Shown: one piece after another, positions 20,714 through 31,003 of the stretch | Numbering within the stretch: position 1 is the first letter of the stretch | Layout: each line of letters opens with the position of its first letter | Assembly (NCBI GenBank): GCA_963575645.1 | Contig: OY754468.1 | Span: 47,255,665 to 47,319,664, forward strand | Direction: 5' to 3' | From: Xanthostigma xanthostigma | Lineage: Eukaryota; Arthropoda; Insecta; Raphidioptera; Raphidiidae | Length of the DNA: 64,000 bases | Translations under genes and position numbers: made by a program | The notes under the pieces: generated by a model | The model's database searches: none | What the model was told of the DNA's origin: nothing | Seen by the model: the letters and a program-made list of their open reading frames with translations, nothing else

Positions 20714-21440
20714 CTGCGTACCGGTGATTTTCATCACTTTAAGGTGTATATTGTTGCGTACCGACTGAAATATTGGATACTGATAATTTATTTATGTCTA
20801 CAGGGTGATTTCACATCTAGTTCCCACTGAAAATGTCTGCGTACTGGCGATTTTCATCGCTCTAGGGTGCTATACTGTTGCGTACCGACTGAAATCTAGA
20901 AAAATGTTCATTTATTTACTTCTACAGGGTGTTTTCACATCTAGTTCCCACTGAAAATGTCTGCGTACTGGCAATTTTCATCGCTGTAGGGTGTTATACT
21001 GTTGCGTACTGACTGAAATCTTAAAAAATGAACAATTATTTATGTCTACAGGGTGTTTTCACATCTAGTTCCCACTGAAAATGTCTGCGTACTGGCGATT
21101 TTCATCGCTGTAGGGTGTTATGCTGTTGCGTACTGACTGAAATCTTAAAAAATGAACAATTATTTATGTCTACAGGGTGTTTTCACATCTAGTTCCCACT
21201 GAAAATGTCTGCGTACTGGCGATTTTCATCGCTCTAGGGTGCTATACTGTTGCGTACCGACTGAAATCTTGAAAAATGTTCATTTATTTACTTCTACAGG
21301 GTGATTTCACACCTAGTTCCCACTGAAAATGTCTGCGTACTGACGATTATCATCGCTATAGGGTGCTATACTGTTGCATACCGACTGAAATCTTGAAAAA
21401 TGATAATGTATTTATGTCTACAGGGTGTCTACAGTTAGTA
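20714..21440 (+). repeat. Left tandem array, six 124-bp units
   Basis: The period is 123 bp for the first step and 124 bp afterwards. Each unit carries GGCGATTTTCATCGCT, GTGCTATACTGTTGCGTACC and TCCCACTGAAAATGTC. The outermost unit is the most diverged (CCGGTGATTTTCATCAC). Two linker types occur: one with TTCATTTATTTACTTCTACA, one with GAACAATTATTTATGTC. Confidence 0.92.
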
Positions 21441-21944
21441 CAGTGCACTCTGCGCGTAAACTAGCGATATGACGCTATATATAATGAAGACAACCCTAAT
21501 TTGTAGGGTTTGTATTAATCTTCATTATAAATTTATTACAATACATTCAATATAATGAATATTAATGATGAATTATTTGACATATGATATAATGTTACGT
21601 TTTTTATTTGTTATAGTAATTATTATAAAGAATTTAAATATTTATTTTGGTTTTATGCTTGTTTTCTTTTTATATCTTTAATATATGTGTTTATAAATTT
21701 TAAACACAAAATAAATGTTGAGTCTATAGGTACCTACTTAGTTGTTTATGTTATGATAAATCGTATTCTTAGTGCCTATATAAATATAAATAACGTATTT
21801 ACAGAAGTAGTACTGTACAGTTTTAGTTTTTATATTTTTGAAAAAAAAAACATTTTTAGAAAAAAAATCAAGCTAGATGTTTTTTTTCAAAAAAAAACAC
21901 GAAATTCTGAAAAAAACACACGTTTTTTTTATTTGCATCACTAG
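21441..21944. other. Unique centre of the foldback element
   Basis: This is very AT-rich sequence with no second copy in the window. An 85-codon frame (21687-21944) is Ile, Asn, Lys and Phe-rich and runs into the arm, so it is not convincing. No transposase motif was seen. Confidence 0.6.
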
Positions 21945-23420
21945 TGAAAACACCCTGTAGACATAAATAATTGTTCATTTTTTAAGATTTCAGTCAGTAC
22001 GCAACAGTATAACACCCTACAGCGATGAAAATCGCCAGTACGCAGACATTTTCAGTGGGAACTAGATGTGAAAACACCCTGTAGACATAAATAATTGTTC
22101 ATTTTTTTAAGATTTCAGTCAGTACGCAACAGTATAACACCCTACAGCGATGAAAATCGCCAGTACGCAGACATTTTCAGTGGGAACTAGATGTGAAAAC
22201 ACCCTGTAGACATAAATAATTGTTCATTTTTTTAAGATTTCAGTCAGTACGCAACAGTATAACACCCTACAGCGATGAAAATCGCCAGTACGCAGACATT
22301 TTCAGTGGGAACTAGATGTGAAAACACCCTGTAGAAGTAAATAAATGAACATTTTTCTAGATTTCAGTCGGTACGCAACAGTATAGCACCCTAGAGCGAT
22401 GAAAATCGCCAGTACGCAGACATTTTCAGTGGGAACTAGATGTGAAAACACCCTGTAGAAGTAAATAAATGAACATTTTTCTAGATTTCAGTCGGTACGC
22501 AACAGTATAGCACCCTAGAGCGATGAAAATCGCCAGTACGCAGACATTTTCAGTGGGAACTAGGTGTGAAAACACCCTGTAGAAGTAAATAAATGAACAT
22601 TTTTCAAGATTTCAGTCGGTACGCAACAGTATAGCACCCTAGAGCGATGAAAATCGCCAGTACGCAGACATTTTCAGTGGGAACTAGATGTGAAAACACC
22701 CTGTAGACATAAATAATTGTTCATTTTTTAAGATTTCAGTCAGTACGCAACAGTATAACACCCTAGAGCGATGAAAATCGCCAGTACGCAGACATTTTCA
22801 GTGGGAACTAGGTGTGAAAACACCCTGTAGAAGTAAATAAATGAACATTTTTCAAGATTTCAGTCGGTACGCAACAGTATAGCACCCTAGAGCGATGAAA
22901 ATCGCCAGTACGCAGACATTTTCAGTGGGAACTAGATGTGAAAACACCCTGTAGACATAAATAATTGTTCATTTTTTAAGATTTCAGTCAGTACGCAACA
23001 GTATAACACCCTAGAGCGATGAAAATCGCCAGTACGCAGACATTTTCAGTGGGAACTAGGTGTGAAAACACCCTGTAGACATAAATAATTGTTCATTTTT
23101 TAAGATTTCAGTCAGTAATCAACAGTATAACACCCTACAGCGATGAAAATCGCCAGTACGCAGATATTTTCAGTGGGAACTAGATGTGAAAACACCCTGT
23201 AGAAGTAAATAAATGAACATTTTTCTGGATTTCAGTCGGTACGCAACATTATAGCACCCTAGAGCGATGAAAATCGCCAGTACGCAGACATTTTCAGTGG
23301 GAACTAGATGTGAAATCACCCTGTAGACATAAATAAATTATCAGTATCCAATATTTCAGTCGGTACGCAACAATATACACGTTAAAGTTATGAAAATCAC
23401 CGGTACGCAGATATTTTAAA
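21945..23420 (-). repeat. Right tandem array, twelve ~124-bp units
   Basis: Unit landmarks (CGCCAGTACGCAG on the plus strand) fall at 22041, 22166, 22291, 22415, 22539, 22663, 22787, 22911, 23035, 23159, 23283 and 23406. Periods are 125 bp for the first two steps, 123 for the last and 124 for the rest. Linker types alternate: GACATAAATAATTG with CAGTCAGTACG, versus GAAGTAAATAAATG with CAGTCGGTACG. Units are far more alike than the flanking ends, which implies recent expansion or conversion. Confidence 0.92.
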
Positions 23421-23519
23421 GCCATGGGGTAGTCCATTGAAACATTTTTGCTACTGCTGATTGGTACGCAGACTGCGTACTGGTACGTGGGTATGCAATT
23501 TAGGTTCTCCCGTCTAAGG

Positions 23520-23885
23520 AAAGATTGGAAACATATCCGACAGCTTCTGGATGTTGGCGTCGATATTTCCTATCTGCTGTACGCGGCTCTACATTTTATC
23601 CGTCCCTGCTTTTCCGATTACCCTATTTCTGGAAAGGTTCGATTCAAGTCTGCACCCACCTTTAATAGCAACATTCATAGTTATAACGCAAAGAGCCATG
23701 GTCCAGCCGCTGGAGCGACCGGTGTGTACGGTCAGTTGGTTCGAAGAGTATACGGGTGGTCGTTCGACCACACCATACCAGGGGGCCCCGCTGGTACTCT
23801 TTCTAGAGCTCGTGACTGTGTGCGTGAGACTGGCCTTCGCCCCCGGGCACTGTGCCCCGTCATTAGAGCAGCAGAGGCGCCCTAA
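23520..23885 (+). pseudogene. 3' part of the open reading frame broken by the foldback element
   Basis: This frame continues in phase from 20612 and stays open for 121 codons to TAA at 23883-23885. The first third is protein-like (KDWKHIRQLLDVGVDIS, YLLYAALHFIRPCF). After about 23640 the base composition becomes GC-rich and three frames are open at once, so the true exon may end earlier. A GT at a splice-donor-like site near 23637 (GAAAGGTTCG) is one option. Family not recognised. Confidence 0.4.
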
Positions 23886-23900
23886 TTGCCCCACACAGAC
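23640..23900. other. GC-rich island of unknown nature
   Basis: About 260 bp stand out from AT-rich surroundings, with restriction-like palindromes (GGGGGCCCC, CCCCCGGGC) and open frames on both strands, including 101 codons on the minus strand (23589-23894). The coding strand, if any, cannot be decided from composition. It could be an exon, a piece of an older mobile element, or non-coding. Confidence 0.35.
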
Positions 23901-24006
23901 AACTCCATCTCAGCTATTATTCACACCTTTTACCTTTATATATACGTGAATCAGGGCTGCAATTGGAACGATCCGATGGTCAGTTTATTTAGTGACGCAA
24001 AGTTTG

Positions 24007-24530
24007 TTTTAATAATTGCTTTAACAAATATCATTCATTTTGAGTAGCTTTGGATAATCTGAAAAAGAGCTAAAAATCATGACTTTGAAAGAAATATTTT
24101 AATTCTCTTCAATCTGTACCTATTTCTTTTAATTCATGGTTCATTTAAACCAAATAAATTGAACGTCAATAGCCTCAGCTAGCGAAAATAGATATTTGAT
24201 ATTTATTCAGTCAGTCGAGAATTTACAAAATTGACATTGTCATTAAACACAAAATAAAACATTAAGTTTTAATAATTGCTTTAATAAATATCATTCATTG
24301 TGAGTAGCTTTGGTTAATCTGAAAAAGAGCTAAAAATCATGACTTTGAAAGAAATATTTTAATTCTCTCCAATCTGTACCTATTTCTTTTAATTCATGCG
24401 GTTCATTAAAACCAAATAAATTGAACGTCAATAGCCTCAGCTAGCGAAAATAGATATTTGATATATATTTAGTCAGTCGAGAATTTACAAAATTGACATT
24501 GTCATTAAACACAAAATAAAACATTTAAAA
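24007..24530. repeat. Tandem duplication, two copies, period ~260 bp
   Basis: TTTTAATAATTGCTTTAA starts each copy (24007 and 24267). The copies differ at about ten positions up to the shared end ATTGTCATTAAACACAAAAT, after which short AAAACATTTAAAATACAAT units repeat twice. No coding content. This is a simple segmental tandem duplication. Confidence 0.9.
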
Positions 24531-24892
24531 TACAATAAAACATTTAAAATACAATCATATACACATTAAAATTTAGAGGATAAAAACTCACCAACACTAT
24601 AAAAACATTTTAATAATAAAAAAAACATTTTAATTTTTTTTTTAAATTTAGATAGACATGTTCTTTAACTTATTTAAATCAACATTTTTTTCTATAAGTA
24701 GTATTTTTAAAAAGAATCTAGGAAAATCGATTTTTGAGATTTTTATAGAAATATTGAGATTTTCGATAAATTATAAATTCTATCAGATATTTTTATAATT
24801 ATCGAAAAAAACATTCTGATTCTAATTAGCACAGGCGCACTTCTGTATCTTTATTTGGTTTTTGATGTTTGGCATTGAAAGTTTCTTAATTT

Positions 24893-25135
24893 CAAATCTT
24901 TCATTAACTTATGATTAGAATTCTTCAATAAATAAAATTATCGACCAGTTTTTCAGACAAATATTGACTAAAAATAATAATTAATACATTGACGTTTCGA
25001 TCCGAATTTGGATCTTATTCAGAACTGATCTAAAAAATATAAAAATAATTAATAATTAATTTCTAATTCGTATTTCAAAATATTTAAGTTTTTAAATTAT
25101 TATCAAACATTGAAAAAATTGGTCGATAATTTTAT
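24893..25135. mobile_element. Hammerhead-like family D, copy with degenerate core
   Basis: The arms AAATTATCGACCAGTTTTTC (about 24935) and AAATTGGTCGATAATTTTAT (about 25115) are complementary. The one-sided extension TCTTTCATTAACTTATGATT lies on the left. Between them, the minus strand at 24991-25022 reads CTGAATA, a GATCC/GGATC stem-loop, then GAAACGTC. That is a hammerhead-like core with a changed G in the first box. No clear TSD was found. Confidence 0.55.
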
Positions 25136-25153
25136 TAAATCTAATATTACTGT

Positions 25154-25195
25154 ATATCTGATGAAGCTGCTGTGACAGCGAAACAATTGTCATAT
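25154..25195 (+). ncRNA. Hammerhead-ribozyme-like motif
   Basis: In order: stem I strand ATAT; box CTGATGA (25158-25164); one extra A; stem II GCTG, loop, CAGC (25166-25179); GAAA (25180-25183). A two-base stem III follows (AC, loop AATT, GT), then C at 25191 as the expected cleavage nucleotide, then ATAT to close stem I. This is the layout of type I hammerheads with a very short stem III, as known from Penelope-like elements. The extra A after the first box is non-standard. It lies 20 bp beyond family D arm sequence, so it may be part of the same element. Confidence 0.5.
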
Positions 25196-25205
25196 TTTTA
25201 TAATT

Positions 25206-26518
25206 AAAGTGAAAATCTTTTTTAACTTAATTGTGTTATTTATTTTATTTGATAATTTTATTTATTTCTTAATTTCAGTTCGCAAAATTGTGCTTTATAG
25301 AAAAATAAATCCTGATTCTAAGCTTTTTACCACTTCTTTTCGTTACAATGGGATAGTCACACGTATCAAAATTTGATAAAAAACGAACTTTTTCGTTTTT
25401 AACTTCTTTCCTTTCAAAACAAGAATTAAAGAAATATACACTCTATATAATTTAAATGCTGGCCATAATCCGACATTTGATGACGTAGAATGTGTAAGTA
25501 TAGAAAGAGATGTATATAAATTATATTACTTGTGGTTCGCACCAGATCATTGTACGTGACACAGTATACATCTGGTTCCTAAACAACTATCTACTCGACA
25601 CAATTTTATCTCTGTTTAAATTTCCAATGAAAATACGCACTTCTGCGAATTTTTATACTATACAGAAAAAATTCTAAAAAATGTTTTTCATAATCTATTT
25701 GTAAAAGAAAAAAATGTGGGACGACTCAATTTACAGCCCTGCTAAATACTAATATTATACCAACATATCCGCTCAGTGCTGATGATCTCAAATCTCAATG
25801 TCTTTATTATTATAATGCACATATCTATGCATAACTTATATTTATTTTGCCGTTTCAACCCAAGAAAATGTTACTGTATTTTTTTTTTGTAATTGGTTAG
25901 TATTATTTAATAATTGTAGAGGTGAGTTCGATTTCAAAAATTATCTTTAATATGAAAATTTTGTTAGAAAGTTTTTATACAATATATACGAACGACATGA
26001 CTGCCATAGCCTGGGACTGTGTTGCTGGGGTGATTTCAAGTCAAAAATGTCTAATGAATACCCGGAAGCTATCCTAACTGAGCTAGAAGCATTTGAAATT
26101 TTAGATAAGTAGTAATAGGAATTCCCTATTAATTTAAAAACCATTTTAAAAAAATCGCTTTATTGAATTAGTTGCTCAAAATGTCCACCCAGTTGCTGTA
26201 TCCATAGTCTAGCTCTTCTCAGAATATACCAATACTATGTTATACGTAATTTTTAATATAATTAATTAGTTCTAAAATGTTTTAATATGATTTACACTTT
26301 AAAATGTTTAATCTACAGACACGACACTTACAAATAAACTAATGAATACCCCTTTTATTCATAAATCATACAAGTTGTATTAACTTGTGTATCCTTGGAA
26401 AGCGACCTTGCCTCTAATAATATACAGACTGAACTGTAAAAATGTCTGGATTTCATCTCAAAATTATAATTTAATAACTAGTAAACTACGTTTTTGCGTG
26501 ATAGACCGTGTGAGAAAG
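25206..26518. other. Unassigned AT-rich DNA
   Basis: There are no long frames, RNAs or repeats shared with the rest of the window. The 65-codon minus frame at 25947-26144 has no family resemblance. Confidence 0.4.
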
Positions 26519-26532
26519 TGGCTCCTATTTAA

Positions 26533-26635
26533 TAAATAAAATTATCGACCAATTTTTCAGACAGTATTAGTGTCTGAAAAATTGGTCGATAATTTTATTT
26601 ATTGAAGAGTTCTAATCAGACGTTAATCAAATATT
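26533..26635. mobile_element. Hammerhead-like family D, minimal 103-bp copy, 14-bp TSD
   Basis: Perfect direct repeats TGGCTCCTATTTAA lie at 26519-26532 and 26636-26649. The element is the two arms (AAATTATCGACCAATTTTTC and complement) separated by about 12 bp, plus the extension GAAGAGTTCTAATCAGACG on the right. The core between the arms is deleted. The long duplication is strong evidence that this arms-plus-extension unit is the mobile form. Confidence 0.85.
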
Positions 26636-26670
26636 TGGCTCCTATTTAACTAGTTTTAAAACATCGCAAC

Positions 26671-26922
26671 TATCGGCGTAGCAAGAGGGGGGCCAGATGG
26701 ACCTGGCCCACCCTAGAATAATAAATGGTTCACGTACAAATAACAAGATAAATCAACAATAATCTACATATTTTCTTTGTCGTGAAACTTCTCCAGAAAG
26801 TCGTGATGATCGATTTCGCTTGTATGAACAGTTTTCAAATTATGTGTTAATTGCAGCTGGTGATGATAGGCAGAGTTGAAAATTCCCCCCCCCCCAGGAT
26901 AAAATCGTTACTGTGCTTATGA
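26671..26922. mobile_element. hAT-like MITE, 252 bp, TSD ATCGCAAC
   Basis: Perfect 8-bp duplications lie at 26663-26670 and 26923-26930. The ends are TATCGGCGTAGCAAGAGG and CGTTACTGTGCTTATG, with G-rich and C-rich subterminal runs. It is homologous in inverted orientation to 46629-46885, which has its own different TSD. Non-coding. Confidence 0.85.
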
Positions 26923-26944
26923 TCGCAACATACTTATTATCAAA

Positions 26945-27099
26945 TCTTTGATTAACGTCTGAATAGAACTCTTCAAATAAATAAAATTGTTGCCAATATT
27001 TTTCAAACCATATAATGACATAAAATTTTATATTTTTATATTAATTTTTTGTCAATATATGGTCTGAAAAAAATTGGTCGACAATTTTATTTATTTGAA
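26945..27099. mobile_element. Hammerhead-like family D copy, ~13-bp TSD
   Basis: TACTTATTATCAA (26932-26944) and TACTAATTATCAA (27100-27112) flank the copy with one mismatch. The left part is the extension GATTAACGTCTGAATAGAAC, then arms AAATTGTTGCCAATATTTTT and AATTGGTCGACAATTTTATT. The interior palindrome is AT-rich and has no clear ribozyme core. Confidence 0.75.
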
Positions 27100-27450
27100 T
27101 ACTAATTATCAATTGAAATAGTATATTACATCACAAAGGCCGAAAGTTGAATTTTCGGCCCTGCGCGTCATGAGCCTGAAATTTCAACTTTTAAGGTCCG
27201 TGTGGTGTATACGATTTTTCTTCATACCCGCTCTAAAGTACGTACAGGGACGAAAGATTGACATTTACTCCCAGTGAGAACGGCGGGAGGAAAAAATTTC
27301 TCATGCGTATTTATACTCGTAACTAGGGTTACCGCTGTCATTTAATATAATAAATAACTGCTATAAGGAACGAAAGTACGTACTTTCGATCGAGGTATGA
27401 AGAAAAATCATTTTCTATAGTCAAAGAAATTCACAAATCTCTTTTTAATA
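27100..27450. other. Unassigned DNA
   Basis: Moderately complex sequence with GGCCGAAAGTTGAATTTTCG (27137-27156), a short palindrome, and repeated GTACGTAC-like text, but no gene or delimited repeat. Confidence 0.35.
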
Positions 27451-27458
27451 GTTTCTGA

Positions 27459-27856
27459 TAGAGCTGTAACAAACCGTATGTATTCGTTACTGAGTAACGG
27501 GTACATCGTCTGACTCGAAGTAACGAATCGTTACTTACAAATTCGTTTCGTTACTCGCATGTTTCGTATCCATGTCAGACCGACTCTTTTGATACGGTTA
27601 TATGAACACAATGTGTTATACTTATTCATAAAGTACGAAGTCATGACTCATGTCGTATCACATAATATGCGACGGGCTTTGGTGCGAACTTGCGAAGCTA
27701 CTTGCTTATTGCTTGATGCTGTTAAGTACACCATTTATTGTATGTCGTATGAAAAGTACCGAGTAACGTAACGATACGAAAGTAACGGGTACCTACTGGT
27801 TCTTTAAGTAACGAAACCATACGGGTACACAATTTCTCGTTACTTTTACAGCTCTA
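27459..27856. mobile_element. hAT-like element, 398 bp, TSD GTTTCTGA
   Basis: Perfect 8-bp duplications lie at 27451-27458 and 27857-27864. The inverted ends are TAGAGCTGTAA and TTTACAGCTCTA. Subterminal sequence is dense in GTAACG/CGTTAC words on both sides (for example GAGTAACGGGTAC and GTAACGATACG), likely transposase-binding iterations. An apparent 70-codon frame inside is not convincing. Confidence 0.92.
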
Positions 27857-28377
27857 GTTTCTGACAAACAAACACGCAATATTTTCCTCTTTGAAATATT
27901 TCAAGACAATTTACATAAAATAAAAGTTGTGATTGACTATTTTAAATCCACTCGGTATAAAATTAAACTGGAAACGTGATAAATTACAGCAAATTCCCAT
28001 AAAAGTGTGAATCATGCTTTATTAATTTATAAACTATCCATTGTTGGAGCATTCAAACACAACTCATTACAATATTTCATCTTTTTAAAGCCGGTTTCCA
28101 GTAGAAACCGCAAATAAAGTTTTATTTGAATCAAATGAGATTTTCAAGATAAAATTCATTTTATTCAAACGTCAACAAATCATAAAATTGTTATACTGAA
28201 TTATTAAGAAGTTATTTTATATTCTACTAGTTGTTTTTACCCGACATTGTCCGGGAATGATCAATACAATCGAGGTAATACTGCTCTTAACTTCGTTCGA
28301 ATTGATAAACTATATACTCGCGTCGCTAGTCCGGTCAGGTTAAATGGAGAAATTAAAAAATTCAATTTAATAATAAG

Positions 28378-28777
28378 AATAATAATAATAATAATGCGTT
28401 TAACGTCCGTTTCTCGACTTTATGTCATAACAGACGCCATTCGCACCAATACTATTTTCTTCCAACCACACCTCCCGTTATTTTCTACAATTTTTAAATT
28501 TCAACTTAAATAGCAATGGGCGAATGAAGGAATTTTTAGGAGATTAAGGATAAGGTAGGAAAATTTTGAGCATAGGAGTTTAACAGGTAATCGGCCATGG
28601 CCTTGAATAAGGAACCATCTCGATATTTATCTGGAATTATTGAGAGAAACCATGGAAAACCTCAACAGGAATTACCATTTGCGACAGGCAGTAGGAAAAA
28701 TTCCTAGTCACATCTGCCCCCGCCGGGATTATCTCCCGAATGTGAGTCCAGTGCTCTCACCGCTACGCCACCCCGCT
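28378..28777 (-). mobile_element. tRNA-headed SINE, copy 2
   Basis: Aligns with 6891-7310 along its whole length apart from small gaps. The head GCGGGGTGGCGTAGCGG is intact, the B-box is damaged by a deletion around GGGATTATCTCCCG, and the tail is an ATT repeat. The body words GCAATGGGCGAATGAAGGAA and TAATCGGCCATGGCC are shared. Confidence 0.8.
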
Positions 28778-29296
28778 CGGTAAAAAAAAAGTTCAATTTA
28801 TGACCAAGAATTCTTGAAATGGAACGCTTATTGATAATATTTTTTTCAACGATTGATTGCAGTGTGGACAAAGCTTTATAAAGGATTTATAAATCGCAAA
28901 ATAGCGATTCTCAACTCCACGACATTCTCAGAAATTAAAGCATTTTTAATGTTTAATGATTCACATAAAATGTGAAATGAATTTGTTTTGAAAGGAAATT
29001 GTTCAAATATTTTACAAGGCTGAATTTAACTTTTTTTTGTTACAGTTAAAAGCAGTGGCGACTCATCTGCAAGGTAAGAAAAGTGCCGACTTTCTGTTTA
29101 ATTTTTTGCCACAAATGCATTCAAAAGACTGTTAGGGGCTATAACGACATCCTTATACTAATTAAGAATCTTTTTTTCTTTGTTTTCGATGATCAGAAGA
29201 GTTGAAATCGTGTCAACCAGGTTCAATTTTTTTACCCCCCCTCCCCGTTTACCAGCCTGTAACTTAATGAATTTTAAAATTATTATTTTTTGTGAA

Positions 29297-29483
29297 ATTT
29301 TACAATACATTTCAACAGTAGTAAGTGATCATGAACTCTAGGGCAAAGTGCATCACGCTATACATCTAGAGTGACTTCATATAATATATGAGATGGCATA
29401 CGACCACGGCTATTCTCAGATGATAATATTTTTTTGTTTCATACTTTTCAGTAGTCGGGTTTTAGTTCGTGAACTTATTTTTT
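29297..29483. mobile_element. Palindromic MITE PAL-A, copy 3 (truncated arm)
   Basis: Begins inside the left arm at CATTTCAACAGTAGTAAG and runs to the end TTCGTGAACTTATTTT. The outer left arm is missing. R1 follows directly, as in copy 1. Confidence 0.65.
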
Positions 29484-29517
29484 ACTTAAATTTTTTTTTT
29501 TTGAACTTATTTTTTAT

Positions 29518-29725
29518 TTGTTTTCAATTTGCTCCCCTCTGGGACCAAAATTCAAAAATAAATGTAGCCTCTATTACCCGGGTCATAATAACGAATCGAT
29601 AGACACCTTATTTATCAAAATCGGATGAACAGTTTAGGCGCTACTGTGGAACATCCGTAAATACACACATACATAGACTGCTAAACTCATAACCCTTCCT
29701 TTTGACTTCACCGTAATCGGGTAGA
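29518..29725 (+). repeat. Retroposon-like repeat R1, copy 2
   Basis: TTTGCTCCCCTCTGGGACC to CACCGTAATCGGGTAG aligns with 1628-1840. Shared order with PAL-A in both places argues for a composite repeat. Confidence 0.6.
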
Positions 29726-30367
29726 AAGGGATAAAAATATTGTTTAGTTTTTCTTAGACTACAAAACCCCTTAAAAACTAGAAATAAAAGAATTAAAGAT
29801 TTACGGAGCACATGCGTTTAAGCATATATACTCTTTTTGGCACTAAACATATCGATATAACTTAATAATCTTCACGTTTCATACGATAATTAAGTTCGAG
29901 CGCGTTATACCGCTATTGCGGCTGTTCAGAGGCTTGTAATGCGGCCAGTTTACCGGTTTGAAGCCGCGGCAAAAGGGCTGACTAATTACAGTCAAATGTG
30001 TTTGCCGTGACCACCGGAGTACATAACTCCGCCGAGCCACCTACAAAATGCATTATAATATCCTGTCAAACTGGGTGTTTGACTACTCGAGATTTGGAAC
30101 TCTTTACTAAATCACGTTACGTAACGTAGAGATTGGGTACTATAGTGCCCAAATGACAGTTGAAGCCATCAAACAAAGATATGTTAAACTAGAATAGATA
30201 GATGAAGGAATCTTCGGTGCCTGCCATTGAGATATTATTTAATTTACATCCATGTGTTATCTTCATTTTAGTTTTATTAGATTTGTTTATAGTCTACTTT
30301 TATTCTCTATTTTAATTTAAAATTGATGTTCGTAGATTTACAAGTCTAGCTCTTTTGAGGCTGGAAA
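29726..30367. other. Unassigned DNA
   Basis: Includes a slightly GC-richer part (about 29900-30060) without a clear frame. No repeat partner was found in the window. Confidence 0.35.
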
Positions 30368-31003
30368 CATTTCGTCCCAATCAAAAGTAAGTCGAATTCT
30401 AAATGGGAACTTTTCCATAATAAATTTTTACAAAAGGTTATAAGTCGGTGATACCTATAAATTATTGTCATAAAGGCATAAATAATTTTTTTTTAATATT
30501 AATTAATTATTTCAGTATATTAGTACTTAATGGACTAACTTTTGAATTTTTTGTACAAGGTTAGAAAAAATAAATTTATGTAAATATCTGTATTTTACAT
30601 ATTTTTTGCAGTAAATAATTAAAAAAATAAATTAGAAGGAATAAAAATTAAAATTAAATAATTACAAAGTTGAAAAATCAGTTAAAATTGTTAAAATTGT
30701 CAAGAATAAAAATCCATAATCGAAAAGTCCTAAGGTTTAATAATTTTTTTTATTGATTAAAAGTCTCCTAATTAAATTGGAAAAAATATTAAAATATGCG
30801 TAAGACATCGATGCTTACATAGTTAGTTTTCGGAATTGCTGACATTATTTGGTTATTTGCAAAAAATTAAAATGTACCGTTTGCATGCTAGGTTGACATA
30901 TTTTCCATAAGACTACATGTAAAAGCTTTTTTTAATTTTTGTCATAAAAAAATCTATTAAGAAAACTGTATTTCGGATTTTTTTCATTATCTTCGTAAAA
31001 CGC
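30368..31003 (-). repeat. Dispersed repeat E, copy 2 (inverted)
   Basis: Reverse complement of 8162-8849, from GTCCCAATCAAAAGTAAGTC to CATTATCTTCGTAAAAC, with most differences being single bases or homopolymer length. Confidence 0.7.

Larger units (their letters stand above)
20613..23511. mobile_element. Foldback element with tandem-array inverted repeats, 2.9 kb
   Basis: A perfect 8-bp duplication GTCTAAGG lies at 20605-20612 and 23512-23519. The ends are GGGAGTACCTAAATTGCAT and its near-complement, then CCCACGTACCAGTACGCAG, mirrored. Each arm is a tandem array of a 124-bp unit. In the left arm CTGCGTAC starts units at 20714, 20837, 20961, 21085, 21209 and 21333. In the right arm the complement recurs from 22041 to 23406, giving 12 units. 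A unique AT-rich centre of about 0.5 kb (21440-21945) encodes nothing recognisable. The structure is like Drosophila Foldback or Galileo, but the ends and TSD could also suit Merlin- or P-like groups. Confidence 0.92.

Noticed and set aside
20714..23420. CRISPR-like array
   Set aside because: The repeated unit is 124 bp with no short-repeat and unique-spacer alternation, the arrays are inverted relative to each other, and the DNA is clearly an insect nuclear genome.
23589..23894. 101-codon frame on the minus strand in the GC-rich island
   Set aside because: Three overlapping frames are open there because of composition. The plus frame is favoured by its phase with 20289-20612, though the true strand remains uncertain.
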